Assembly (NCBI RefSeq): GCF_032362555.1
Contig: NC_083523.1
Coordinates: 4,439,501-4,503,500 of the forward strand
Origin: Amyelois transitella
Taxonomy: Eukaryota > Arthropoda > Insecta > Lepidoptera > Pyralidae
DNA length: 64,000 nt
Reading direction: 5' to 3'
The stretch's first letter is position 1. Each line of letters starts with the position of its first letter. The notes under the pieces are model-generated. The model saw only the letters and a list, made by a program, of their open reading frames with translations, did no database searches and was not told the origin of the DNA. The position numbers and the translations under genes were made by a program. This document shows positions 11,601 through 22,649 of the stretch, piece after piece.

Positions 11601-13922
11601 ATCCCCCTTTGACCTGACCAGATTCCTTTTTTTCTGCTTTTACGCTAAGTATTCACAAATACGAGTAACAGCTCTGTTTGTAGACTAGTGTTAAAAGCGT
11701 CAGTATAATTGGATGCTTAATCTAATCAAAAGACATTCTCGCAAAAGCACGTAACGACAAAATGGGTCAGAAATTCCAACACTATGTCACAATTAAAACG
11801 AGAACAAAGGTGCGAAGACAGAATAAATTATGTCCAAGATAGACTCTTAGTACCTGCGACAGCTGGCCTTATCATCTTAATTGCCACTCCAACTTGCCCA
11901 AACAATGTTTGTCCCATTAAAAACTTTGGGCTTTGCGCCCGACTCGTTTTGTTTTTGTTAGCAGGGACGAGGACATCATACTTTTTTGTACAATTAATAA
12001 TTTGTGTTATCATATAACTTCACAAGTTTCACAATAATGGGAGTGGTGGGATTTAAAAAAACAAAAGATCAAAATAATTTTGACGGCTACAGAGAGACAA
12101 AAAAGGGAGTTTAAAGTTTTAGTCGGATAAAAGGTGATAAGAGGAGTCATTGAAGGAAATTAATTTTCCCTTGAGAATTTCGGGGAGTTCTCATTTAATG
12201 CTTTCTAAGTCATTATGGAAATTACCGACAGAGTCCGAATTTTCTACGACAAATAATCTAACTATGTACATAAGTCTGTCTTGCTCACGATATATCCTAC
12301 GTCAGTGCTTGCTTATCGATTGCGTGACAGGTCATCGATCCTGTACACACTACTCCAAAACTTCCAAACTCAAACTGTCTGTAAAGGCTTTGATTTGAGT
12401 TACAACATTATGTACATCACTAAACTTGCAAATTCTATGAACAGCATCAATCAACCTCTAAACTACGCCCGATTATGATAAGCGCCCACTAATTACAAGC
12501 GTGCCGGCTTAGATATTGTAGATTATTCATTTGACAAACTTAATGATTAATAGCATAGCATAAATAAATATATACGGGACAAATTACACAAAGTGAGTTA
12601 GCCTCAAAGTAAGTTCGGGACTTGTGTTATAATTGCCGCTTAGGTATACTCCTATATCTATCTACATGAATTTTTCAGTAAAATACGATAAACACGTATG
12701 TAAAATACAACCGCGGTACCCGCGTTAAACGTAAAATCCTGTTTTCTTTCGTTCAACCAGTGTCTCTTTTTATACAAGTACGCTCGCGAAAGGTAAGAAA
12801 TCCCTCGTGTGTGTTACAAATGTACTCTTCTCAATAAAATTTTAGAACATTTGGTTTAGTTTAGTTGGGACCTTGTCAAAAAAAAATATTTTCTTATGAG
12901 TATTATAGGTACCTACTTCTTTCAAAATTTTAATGTTATTGTCCAGCTGGAATTTTATTCAAAAATAAAAAAGACAACAAAGTCCCCTATATGATGTAAG
13001 TGTTAGTGTTGCATTGCGCAAAAATTCATTTATAACTGCAGTTGACTGAAAGTGGAATAATAAATCCTGAAACTGTCACAGTGGAGCGAATTCTCATGTA
13101 TCATTTTATTTTACGCGAAATGATACTGAATCAAATAGAACTTATAATCAACCTCCATCTTTTGTACTAGTTGTAGTAGATACTATATGTCATAGGAAGC
13201 TGACACTAATGCCAGAACGATGGACAACGTACTTAAATTAAATGAGAAATGAACATAGGTTTAGACTAATAGGTATTTCAATCACTACGAAACTGTCTTT
13301 AAGACTTAACTTTGCCTCTATGACTCAATTACGCTCTAAGATTGTCTCTAGGAAGATTAAGCAGACAAGCAAACATATTGTCTTAAAATCCAAAAACAAG
13401 TAAAATGAAAGAAGTCCACAAGAAGTAGTAGGTACCCCAGTAAGTTATTCACTAGCTTTGATACGGCATATAAGTATTGCCCTCTATCAGAAGCATGTAG
13501 GAACTGCAGTTCCTACATGCTTCTGAATGAATCCTTCAAACTCTTCTCTCTTCATGCAGCGATGAAGAGAGAAGAGTTTGTAAATAGACTCACAGAAAAA
13601 AAATATTAAGATAACTACATAAAAGCATTTTGGGTATTTCTGCTTACTTACTAAATGTTTAATAATTAGCTCTATTGACGTATTTGCCCATTACCAAAAC
13701 TATTGACGAATTTACCTTATTATGCAATAACAATAAATAAGACAAACCTGGATTAAGTGAATATGACAACTTTTTGATAAAATTAGTCAATCTCACACTT
13801 CCTATTATAAATGGAAAACCCACTAATTGTACTGGCAAATCTAGGACTGCTTCTTGGCCATACACACAGCAAAACAAAAATAAAACACAAGTTGCACACG
13901 AGAAGATTACACTTTGTTTCAT
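8606..13922 (-). CDS. Secreted DM4/DM12-like protein, three exons (172 aa)
   Basis: The exons on the minus strand are 13922-13748, 11414-11216 and 8750-8606. Their lengths (175, 199 and 145 nt) sum to 519, that is 172 codons plus stop. Splice sites are CCAG|GTTTGT, TTCCAG|CT, TTCAG|GTACGT and TTTTACAG|C, with phases 1 and 2 joining cleanly. I start at the ATG at 13922; upstream codons in frame lack an ATG. Residues 1-22 form a signal peptide (MKQSVIFSC..., cleavage probably before QEAVLDL). Residues 29-40 read [12 protein letters not shown]. Residues 79-110 carry the family-like block [10 protein letters not shown]...[11 protein letters not shown]. The C-terminus has [12 protein letters not shown] and a last Cys. 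Cys97, 103, 154 and 163 match the four-cysteine pattern I associate with the insect DM4/DM12 family. Function is unknown. Introns are about 2.3 and 2.5 kb and hold repeats. An alternative first exon lies at 14930-15116. Confidence 0.82.
9185..9280 (+). mobile_element. Degenerate family A 3' end
   Basis: In intron 2 of the DM4/DM12-like gene. TTGCCTCTGTCTACCCCATA followed by GTGACATTTGTATG matches the end of family A. The rest is diverged. Confidence 0.4.
9360..9660. mobile_element. Degenerate retroelement-like repeat
   Basis: The block runs from TAATTAGTATTTTTGTATG through AAACTACTAAACTGATTTC, CACCATCAGAAAGCTAC and TGAAATTTTCAAAAAAG. It resembles the untranslated repeat common in insect genomes that reads 'actactgatccgattttgaa ... 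ttcaccattagaaagctac'. I recognise the pattern but could not define ends or clade. Confidence 0.35.
10495..10960. other. GC-richer block in intron 2, origin unknown
   Basis: Between about 10,720 and 10,930 the GC and CpG content is well above the surroundings (for example GCACGGCGGACGCGCAGG), and a 92-codon minus-strand frame (10681-10959) stays open. I found no family motif, start context or splice sites linking it to the flanking DM4/DM12-like exons. It may be an old mobile-element remnant or an unrecognised exon. Confidence 0.3.
12545..12630 (-). mobile_element. SINE 3' end, reversed
   Basis: TATATACGGGACAAATTACA followed by AGTGAGTTAGCCTCAAAGTA is the reverse complement of the 3' end of the 49325 SINE. 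It lies in intron 1 of the DM4/DM12-like gene and is 5'-truncated. Confidence 0.65.
13488..13525. repeat. Perfect 38-bp palindrome
   Basis: CAGAAGCATGTAGGAACTG is followed at once by its exact reverse complement, with no loop. It sits 12 bp from a second hairpin (13537-13580), both in intron 1 of the DM4/DM12-like gene. Confidence 0.95.
13537..13580. repeat. Perfect 19-bp hairpin, 6-nt loop
   Basis: CAAACTCTTCTCTCTTCAT (13537-13555) and its exact reverse complement (13562-13580) flank the loop GCAGCG. It is paired closely with the palindrome at 13488. Confidence 0.95.
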
Positions 13923-14477
13923 TTTCGCAACTAAGTAAGTACTTTTTTGCAATTTCACAAATATTATTTACTAAACTGTACTATTAATACAGTACCGGTG
14001 GATGCTGAAACTAATATTCAAATAGCTTAAACATTTCGTAATTTAGTCATGAATCGTCTAAAATATGCAACACGTGAATAGATAATAGGCACATAATGCT
14101 CATGAATATTAATCTTAAATTTTAACATGAAATACGTAGGTATCGCTTTTTTTTTAATCCGGCTAGATAAATCGTAAACAAAATTTTGAAAACGAAAAGA
14201 TTAATGTGTTCTGTTTCCGAAATTGACCGATATTAGTGGTCAATACGTTTCGTTACAACGGTCGCGCGCCAAGAAACGCGATGAGAATGTGAACTAGCCA
14301 GTCGAGCGGCTAAGATTGCACTGCAAAAACTTTTTGAACCTACGTGACAAGGAACGTAATACACCGTCTGTCCCCGGCGACAGCTTTATTGGTATTTATT
14401 GTTGGTCAATCCAGTGTTATGCAAAGCTGTGAGTAATTTTATGATTGAACGTTGACTCTTGAAATTGATGAATAACT

Positions 14478-14612
14478 TCGGCTGCATCTTCACCTTTTTG
14501 GAGAGAAGCCCGAGGCCCACCTTTGGCCGTGAGTGAGTCGGGTTTTATATGAAACTATTCCCTCTTGATCCCCGGAACCTTTGCAGAGGAACCTGAACCA
14601 AATTAACGTAGG
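14478..14612 (+). mobile_element. Family B repeat
   Basis: TTGGAGAGAAGCCCGAGGC, GTGAGTGAGTCGGGTTTTAT and GGAACCTTTGCAGAGGAACC follow the family B order (head, 'gtcaggttttta' block, 'ccgcaacctttgcaggg' block). It lies between the two alternative first exons of the DM4/DM12-like gene. Confidence 0.6.
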
Positions 14613-14929
14613 AAACCCTAAAAATAGCAATTTTAAACCAGTGCATCATATTTTTTGTGTCGCTTAATAGCTCAACCACAGACTCCACATTGGTATAATT
14701 AGGTATATAACAGATTGAATAAAGTACTTCGTTATACTATATTGATAATCCTTAATAAGTACACAAAAAATACAATTTGCCTTTATCAAACTCAACTTTC
14801 TTTTTAAAGCAAAGAAAACTTTTAAAAAAATAATTATCATCTTTTTTTTTTTGCCTAGGTGCCTCAAAATGTCCACTTGCGATTGCAACCGAACATACTG
14901 AGATTCAAATTATAAATCGAAAATTTTAC

Positions 14930-15116
14930 CTGGATTCAAAGCATAGGACAATTTCTTCACAAAGTTCGTCAATCGAACTGCTACTATTATGAACGGAAAT
15001 CCCACTAGTTGCACAGGAAGTTCAAATGCAGCTTCTTGCCCAGATCCTTCCATCAAACATTGAAATAACAGTAAAGACAAAAGTGTCCAAATATAACACA
15101 CTTTAACCAACTCCAT
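14930..15116 (-). CDS. Alternative first exon of the DM4/DM12-like gene
   Basis: This minus-strand exon starts at the ATG at 15116 and ends at 14930 with donor CCAG|GTAAAA. It encodes 62 residues plus one base, so it ends in phase 1 exactly as the exon at 13748-13922. It has its own signal peptide (MELVKVCYIWTLLSLLLFQ...) followed by a mature N-terminus homologous to the other exon: [12 protein letters not shown] is identical, and RLTNFVKKLSYALNPG differs from [16 protein letters not shown] by two residues. No second-exon copy was found between the two first exons, so splicing to the shared exon at 11414 (giving ...NPATYRSR) is the simplest reading. The other possibility is a tandem paralogue that has lost its own downstream exons. 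Confidence 0.7.
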
Positions 15117-15651
15117 GGCTAAAACCAAAGCACTTGGCAACACTAATTAAATTAAATTTTTCAAATTACTTCATTGATAGAAAAGGCGCACTACTTTTGA
15201 ATTTAGAATACTAAATTTTGTAATTCGAATCACTTTTATTTTTTAATGTGTGACATAACACTACGACCTTTTGCATCTGAAGCAAACCCAACTATAACTG
15301 ACCATATCCAACCGACGATAGTCTACTTGAGGTTAGTTTCGTAATAATAAATGTATAAGCCGGCTATACCACATTACTAAATCACTAAACATTGTCAGAA
15401 TAATTAATTAAAGACAGTGGACTGGTCATTCATTACAATACTAAAAAAAATTATAAGCAACACTGGTTAGTCGTAACCATTACTGCAAATGCAAAATTAG
15501 TAATTAAGTTCCAAGAATAGTTAATAACTGTTTATTTAACTGCCTGATTATTTCATAAAAGTTTTCACTCAAAGAACTAGCCAAAACATTAATGCTTAAA
15601 ATAAAAATTATATACAGATTTTTTTTGTTTTTCATTCACAGCAAAGGCCGA

Positions 15652-15715
15652 AAGTGAACGCGCGGCTCACATGCGCCTGAGCGTGCGCAATCCCTTCGAG
15701 AGAACATAGATTACT
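15652..15715 (+). other. Possible terminal exon, or relic of exon 2
   Basis: On the plus strand a strong acceptor (TTTTTTGTTTTTCATTCACAG) precedes a GC-rich open segment encoding AESERAAHMRLSVRNPFERT and then TAG. That would suit a last exon, but no poly(A) signal or partner exon was found. Alternatively, on the minus strand the segment aligns collinearly with exon 2 of the DM4/DM12-like gene (shared ATGCGCCTG, GTGCGCA and CCCTTCGA blocks read on the plus strand) but with gaps, suggesting a decayed exon copy. I cannot choose between these. Confidence 0.3.
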
Positions 15716-15932
15716 GCATTTGAAATGCCACCTAGATCTGATCTGACGCCACCCCTTCCAATGGTATGTTTCATAATATTCGTATTTTATCAATCACAAC
15801 TATATACCTTTGTACTATTTATGTAACACTTTTTCTAATTTCTATACATTTAAATTTTGAATTAGATATCATACATTAGAATTATTTGTAATACTTTTTC
15901 TTTCAAAAAATATTAGAAATATGTACATTTTT

Positions 15933-15983
15933 TTTAGTTTTTCCCTAAAAGCGTGCGTGACACGCTTTTAAGGAAAAACTAAA
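15933..15983. repeat. 23-bp hairpin, one mismatch, 5-nt loop
   Basis: The arms 15933-15955 and 15961-15983 pair at 22 of 23 positions (ends ...AAAAGCGTG / CACGCTTTT...) around the loop CGTGA. No element boundaries were seen. Confidence 0.9.
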
Positions 15984-15989
15984 CTGTTA

Positions 15990-17001
15990 AAAGAAAACCT
16001 GACATCTCATCAACAGTTACACAACAAACCAACGAAATGTTGATCCGAGATAACAGGTCTCATCCCTAAAAACCACAAAAAACAGCATTTGCACCCGAGA
16101 GGGAGCAGGTGCCTTATTCAAATTGTCGACCTCAGAAAACTTCGATCCGATCCGAATTTTGATTTTATAGGTATGTTTGTTCGAGTTAAAATGTACTTTG
16201 AAAGTAAAACTTTTTGTACCGAGTTCTTTATGCAGCAGTGATTACCTAGCTTTTATAACTCTCTTCCTCATGACAGTACCAAATACTCAGCTGATGCTAA
16301 AAACTTATAGTCCTTGGGAGACAAAATCGTTTGCTTATTGAAATTTTAGCATACTCGTACCAGCTTGCATGTAGATGATACATAAGAATTTGCAGGAATC
16401 GTGTAGCAAATAGAAATATGTAATCTCTTCCTACTCCACCGGGAAAGAGTAAAATACATAGGTACACCCAAATTAATTACGTATATCAATTTTTTTTACT
16501 ATGGCAGCGAGCAACAATATTAGATATTATAATAAGAGATTCATATTTTTTTGTGAAATACCGAATTTCACACTTCGACGAAAAGCTACATTTTGTTTTC
16601 CATAAAGATAAGAAAAACGGCTTCCAATTTGGAAAGAAGCACAACAAAAATAAATACAACTCAGCATCGTTGGAGACAGTGTGAGATGAAACACATTTGG
16701 CGGGAAAATCGTTGCGATTCATCTCATGCAAGCATTTATTAGCTTTTCTGTTGTTTTGACTTGCAAAATTTTCCAGTGAAAAACTAACTAGAACTTTTTT
16801 ACTACTGACTGTTTAGTATAACGTGTGTACAATTCGGGTAGCAATTTATCAGGTAAGTGTATCAAATACCGAAAAGTAATGTATCATAATAATTTATTTT
16901 AATTAAACTTTCTTTACTATACAATCTCTGGTCTGTTTAAATCGCGCAAATCTGCATTTTAACAATAAAATACATTCTTACTCATAAGTTTTTTAAGCTA
17001 C

Positions 17002-17032
<31 letters not shown>

Positions 17033-17528
17033 CATATCTGTTTATTGATATGAATTTGTTCACCTTTCAGATATTGTACATTTGAAGTAAATATTAAAAA
17101 AAAAGAAACATTCGCTTCCAAACAATCTAAAATTTAGTTAAAATTTTGATGAGGCTGGCACAATCAAGGTTGTCCCTGTTATTTAATTACGACATTGAAT
17201 ATTCTACAATCTTTGACGGATCAATAGGCCGTGGTTTCTATTGTAATTAATTTGCATGGTGAGGATTGATTTTATACATAATTTCAATTTATTCATAAGC
17301 CATTGTGATTCGCCGGATGATAATCGTTGCCAATATACTTAAGTAGTTACTTCTGGGCTTTGTTCTTCTTGTTTCCAAAGAAAGGAAACCTCTTAATAAA
17401 ATTTACGATGATTGTAAGGAAATTCCCAAGTTTGTATTTATCAGGCCAGATCGTAATATGCAGGGCAAGTGGGCACATCGACCTACGCCGGCACTCTTCA
17501 CCAGCCAAATCCGTTTGACGATTAGATA
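15990..17528. other. AT-rich spacer
   Basis: No gene was recognised. It contains a (TA)n run at 17005-17031. The segment 17345-17528 has an open minus-strand frame continuous with the RTE relic next to it, but it shows no RTE similarity that I can see. Confidence 0.4.
17005..17031. repeat. (TA)n microsatellite
   Basis: This is about 27 bp of uninterrupted TA. Confidence 0.9.
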
Positions 17529-17690
17529 TGTCTTGACCGTGATCCCTGCATACTTCATTTGTCTCATCCATAAATACGAGTATTTTTATCCGTTTATTCA
17601 GGGGACTCTTGACTTGACCTCTCATCAGAAAGTCTCCCATTTAATCATGGTTTGTCTTGGCATTCGTCTTTCAACATTCGCATTAACACT
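17529..17690 (-). mobile_element. Degenerate 3' fragment of an RTE LINE
   Basis: The minus-strand frame reads RGQVKSPLNKRIK...ETNEVCRDHGQ. This matches the C-terminal GQVKSTRNRRA...EAKEVCRDRGK of the RTE protein at 58868-61621. It is diverged and interrupted, and the (TGTA)n tail is not preserved. Confidence 0.7.
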
Positions 17691-17894
17691 CGCCTTGTAA
17701 AATAGGATGGTTTGAATAAATTGAAATGCTATTAGATAATGTTTCTGACTCCACCTCTTGTTTTGTAACAATGGCGGTGTCGTGAATGTTTGCAAGATGC
17801 GCGAGACAAATATGTTTCCGGGTTGACTAATGTGAATATAGTGAGGTAAGGTAATTCAGTATGCTAAAACACATAAATTTTCTGTACTTTTTCC

Positions 17895-17990
17895 AAGCAG
17901 CTGAACGTGGCCTGTTTTGTCTTTTCGGAACTGCTGGCTCTGTCTACCCCGCAAGGGATATAGAAGTTATAATGTATATATATGTATGCT
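17895..17990 (+). mobile_element. Family A repeat, 3' part
   Basis: It contains GCTGAACGTGGCCTGTTTTG, then GGCTCTGTCTACCCCGCAAG, GGATATAGAAG and a TGTATATATATGTATG tail. It is 5'-truncated. Confidence 0.75.
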
Positions 17991-18384
17991 ATGCCTTCAT
18001 ACGCCTATAATCATTTTTAAATCGGGCACCTTATCGATTCGGGCACCGACGCACAGATATCTTTATACCTATACATACATATATTCATTCCTAGGTCAAT
18101 TTTCCCCTCGAATTCGTCCACGTGGTTATTTCTCCGTTGTGAAGGGGTAAAAGACAGATAAAGTTACTTTACAAGCGCATTTACAATATTAGTGGGGGAG
18201 AAGGGATTGTCACAATATTGAATTACCATTTCCACATGATAGATTATGGCATGTATATTTTATTAACTAACCACTAGACCACTAAGAGCGGATTTTCCTA
18301 AATTTTCTTGAGAACATGAGAATTTTAGTTTAACATGACTAAAGCTGCAGGTACTTTAATAAATATATCTGTCTAGTTCTACCT

Positions 18385-18440
18385 CATCACAGTTACACCA
18401 CACCTTCACCTGTCTGGAGGGAGAGAGAAGCCCTTAGTGC
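18385..18440 (+). mobile_element. Family B head fragment
   Basis: GTTACACCACACCTTCACC followed by TGTCTGGAGGGAGAGAGAAG and CCC fits the family B head. Nothing else of the family follows. Confidence 0.4.
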
Positions 18441-19154
18441 GCCTTATAAAAATGTATCTATAAACTACCAAAACAATCTTAACAATGTAATATATTTTTA
18501 TCATCTGAAGAAATAAATAAATATTATTATCTCGTTTCATCACTACAATGTCGCAAACGTATGAATATAAAACCGTCGGCATTCGTATTACGGTATTGGG
18601 ATGTGCCACAGAAGGCTCAGTGGGCCCTCTTTACGGCCTTGTTACATCCAGATTACACCCATTTAAGCAGGGTTGCCAACTACAAATAAAATATTTACAC
18701 CTTTAAAAAAATTTAAAAAAATTTAACCAACCACCAATTAGATCAAACAGGCGATGTACGAGGGTTAAATAAAGTAATTGATGATTTAGTTAGCCTCTTA
18801 GATAAATGATAGACTATTTTTTGTATTCAGAAAAAGAGTAATCACTAAATCAGTTAATGTAAAAAACTTGTTTTGGTGTCTATATATATTCACTTTTGAT
18901 AAAATCCGTGGTATAAGATGTTGAAACTTCGATTTTGTTTGTATACCTACTTGTAGATTGCAATATCAAAACTAAACCAAAAAAAACCTTCACAAACTAT
19001 GTTTTCCGCAGAATTTAAGCCACGACCTCCGGGTCATGGGAAAATGCCTTGACCGATGGATCACTAAAACTTTGTAATGTAAGGTATTTAAAAATCTAAA
19101 CTTATTTCAGTGACTTACAATGCTCAGGTTTTTCCTTTTCGTTCAAAATCCTAG

Positions 19155-19290
19155 CAATAATTCTCTCGAGGGAGGACCCCAAGGTGCGTCTATCATTATG
19201 ATCCTGAATTGGGCAACCCACGTTTTTACCTACTCCCGTCTGACCTCCGCAACATTTTCAAGGGAACCTAACCAATATTGGGCCATGGGG
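19155..19290 (+). mobile_element. Family B repeat
   Basis: ATGATCCTGAATTGGGCAA, then CTCCCGTCTGACCTCCGCAA and GGGAACCTAACCAATATTGG are in family B order. An open frame on the other strand is explained by the repeat. Confidence 0.65.
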
Positions 19291-20029
19291 ATTTGAATTT
19301 GACCTTTTAATTCATTACAATTTTGGTACACTGTTAAAATAGTTACTTGAAATAAATTAATAATTAACACCGCTTCCGCAACCCTATCCTTCAATTCGTC
19401 CACTTGGCGTAACAAAATAATACACAAACATTTCGTGTGCAATGTACACCCGAAAAATGATTTCACGAGAGCTACTCAAAATAGATGAGGGATGTTTTAT
19501 TTATAAGGTTTAGCTCATGATGAATTCCATTTGCCTACAGATTGTTATTTTATAATGTTCGTGTGAATAAGCGTGAAAGTGACTCTATACTTTCATGCAA
19601 GTCAATTTCTGCATCTAGCCTACATTTTCAATGTTTGAATTACCACGCTACATTACATTTTGTCAATGAAAATTCCTGCTTTTGATATAAATGCCATATT
19701 CGGTGAAAATATTAAATAATATTTTTGGGACTATAAAATTGTGCAATAAGACTTAAACTTAAGACGTGATAAATATATATAGTAAGTTACAGAAGCTAAA
19801 AATGTATATGTGGTGAACTAAGCTTGCGATATATTAGTTTATTATAAACTTTGTGGCACAAAAAAATTTAGGTACAAAAGGCGGACTACATTACATTAAA
19901 AAACTTAATTGCAAAGTGAATGACTTAGCTAGATTTTAACAAATACGATTACCGACAAATCTAATAACGCAGCGCCGAAACCGAATTTATTTATCATATT
20001 TTCACATCGAAAAATTATATTTTACTTAC

Positions 20030-20093
20030 ATCTTCCCCAACACCCTCCAGCACATAGGAACAAAACCACGACGCACTTGTAATTAACTGACAT
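20030..20093 (-). CDS. Candidate signal-peptide exon, gene unknown
   Basis: On the minus strand an ATG at 20093 opens a 21-codon frame, MSVNYKCVVVLFLCAGGCWG followed by R, that looks like a signal peptide (basic start, hydrophobic core, small residues before the end). It runs straight into a consensus donor, GAT|GTAAGT, in phase 1. Phase 1 after a signal peptide and the minus orientation both match the DM4/DM12-like locus downstream, so this could be the first exon of a related secreted-protein gene. I could not identify its next exon between 15,100 and 20,030. It may be a chance pairing of a short frame with a donor. Confidence 0.4.
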
Positions 20094-20649
20094 TTCAGAC
20101 TTTTTTTTTAAATTTTGACACGACTTTTTGCGCTAATCTCGCGATATCAAATGCCAAAAATTCACTCGACTAATGAATGATATCGTGGATTCGTGGCTAC
20201 AAAATGTTGCAACTCTCACGCCGTGGACCATTGCTCCGCGTTAATTAAACTTTCGCTCTAATCCGTTTACTGTATTTCGCTAAATTCGTGTTTCCATATT
20301 TGTGACTCTTAATATAATGTTGTCATGTGAAAGAAGATATAGGAACAGGAACAAATGGGACTTCTTAGATGACCGTACCACCACTGGACTTAATAAAAAT
20401 ACACAAATATTGAAAATTAAAATATATACAGGGGTATGCCTAATTTAATTTCACAAAATAGTGAATGTAAGTAGTCGTAGCTACTGAAAACTGATAGAAG
20501 TACCTTAAGCGATAAGCTTATATGTATGAAAATAGTGAATAATGTAAGAAAATGCAATTTTTGCCTAGGCAAAGAGAATACAAAAATAAAAAAATCGAAA
20601 AACCTATTATTAATAGTATATGACTGCCAATGCATGAGTACTTTTCCTA

Positions 20650-20850
20650 ATACCAATATTCAGTGAATAGCTTTTGCGCGGGGCTACGTTCCCGTGGGAA
20701 ATTCCAAAAAAAAATTAATTTTGTTACTCCCGATGGTCAATTCTTAGACTAGGTATTCCAAATTCCGTGAAAATCAGTCCAGTTCATTTTAAGTTTAGTT
20801 TTGTAGAGTGGATTAGGGCACGGCTGTCACGGATATAGTTGTAGGGATAT
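20650..20850 (+). mobile_element. Degenerate dispersed repeat (retroelement-like)
   Basis: GCGCGGGGCTACGTTCCCGT, GGGAAATTCC and the following CCGTGAAAATCAGTCCAGTT resemble the untranslated repeat seen widely in moth DNA ('ttcccgtgggaattc ... tttcatcaaaatcggttcag'). The ends are unclear. Confidence 0.4.
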
Positions 20851-21863
20851 GGATACAAATTCTGTGAAAAATCTTTTTAGTTAATTTAAAGTATTTTTAT
20901 TTTTAAAACTCTTTAAAATCTGATCAACAACAACATAATAATTTTGATACTTTACTTTCGCTGCACATTAAGCCACTTTCACAAAATGCATAATATTCGC
21001 TATAAATACATTAACACCGAGCTTGGCTTTCTGCTTTTGCTTTAGGTAATGTGAATTATTTTAAAACTTTTTTCTCTAAACTTACAAAGTAATTACACTC
21101 TACTTCTTCCTTCTGACATTACTCCCGGTAACACGTTTCTGCAGCAGGAACTACACAGAAATGTCAAAACTACTTATAGTAACTGTAATGTGGATCTTCT
21201 TCTTTTTTCAGCCTGCACGTTTAAATTTAAATATTATTATTAATAAAAAAAGCGACCCAGTACAAGAAATAACCGAAACGCACTTTCAGCTTTGAAGAAC
21301 GTGGCCAAGAAGAAGAGGATAAAAGTATTCTGTAATTGCTATTGTGAATATAACACTTAGTTTTCTGATACACTTTTTTCCACCGTATCACACAACACTT
21401 ACCGTTGTCTCTGTAACCGATAGGTGCTATAACGTTTTGCGTGAGACTCCTTGTTTCATAACAATGCAAACTAACAGACAAGATACACGCATACGTATGT
21501 ATGCGATCATTAATTTTGTTTTACAGCTTGAACGATCACAAATCTCTTATTTACGATTTAAGTACTATCGATGAAATAAAGGTTTCTACAAAAAAATCTT
21601 TGTCACAAACCCGATCCAAGCTCTTAGCTCACTAGATTACGCCCTCGGCTTTGACCTCGTGAATGTTAAAATCCTGTTAATTTCCATTCCCACGGGAATT
21701 TCGCGAAATCCACCTTTAGTTCTCACCTACCCTGCCAGATAACTTACATACATTTCACTTTCTTCTTTTATATGTTTAGATTAATTATTTTCAGTTTTAA
21801 TTAACTTACTTTGCGTAGCTATTGCCTCTAGCTTCTACCGCCTGAAACATAAAATATCGTTTA

Positions 21864-21968
21864 CCTATTTCCCATACATACACATACATAAAATCACGCC
21901 TCTTTCCCGGAGGGGTAGGCAGAGACTACCTCTTTCCACTTGCCACGATCTCTGTCCTATTTCCCATA
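21864..21968 (-). mobile_element. 79-bp RTE 3' end with perfect target duplication
   Basis: Positions 21877-21955 are the terminal 79 bp of the RTE LINE in reverse (ATAAAATCACGCCTCTTTCC, then GGAGGGGTAGGCAGAG). They are flanked on both sides by CCTATTTCCCATA (21864-21876 and 21956-21968). It is therefore a complete, extremely 5'-truncated target-primed insertion, and nearly identical to the source at 61550-61640. Confidence 0.93.
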
Positions 21969-22649
21969 TTTACAGAAATCTCGGAATGAATATATCCTAT
22001 GTTGGTGCCCTTACTACTCCAGAAACATATGTACATGCCATATTTTAGCTTATTTCGATACCACCCTATACCTATACCAGTCTCTCTCTCATTTATGTAC
22101 CTATGTCGCTTAAACATTAAAAACGCTTGTCGAAAATATTTCAAAATTCCCATGTATTAAACATACAATACAATCAGAATCTCCCAATTGTAAAACTTTA
22201 CTTATTTTTACTAGAAAATGTTTAAAAAACATTATGAAAATACAAAAGGCCAAAACACCGTTTGGCTCAAACGACATTAGAGCTGACCTTTTGTTCCATA
22301 GACAATAACTATTCCTATTTCACCGATCATTAAGCTTAAGAGTGTTGTAGCCGACTGTACCGATTACGCATGTTCACGTAACGTACAGCCATTCGCATAT
22401 TAATTAGGTCAAAAGATACGGTTCGCGGTTTTTTAGTACACTTAAGTGCACTATCTTATGTAATGTTTATTTTGTACGTGGCACGCTATGGTTCTCGGAG
22501 GTATGAATTACCGTTACGATGCATTAGATAAGTGTAACTTATGACATTGCTCGAATTTTTGAATTTGGAACTAGTGTAGTTGCGTATACGCATGGTTAGT
22601 CGTGAAGATGACTGACTTTGTAGGTATATTATACTCATTATCATTTTAT

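Noticed and set aside
17347..17640. A host gene on the minus strand
   Set aside because: The similarity to the RTE C-terminus shows that the conserved part is a decayed LINE fragment.
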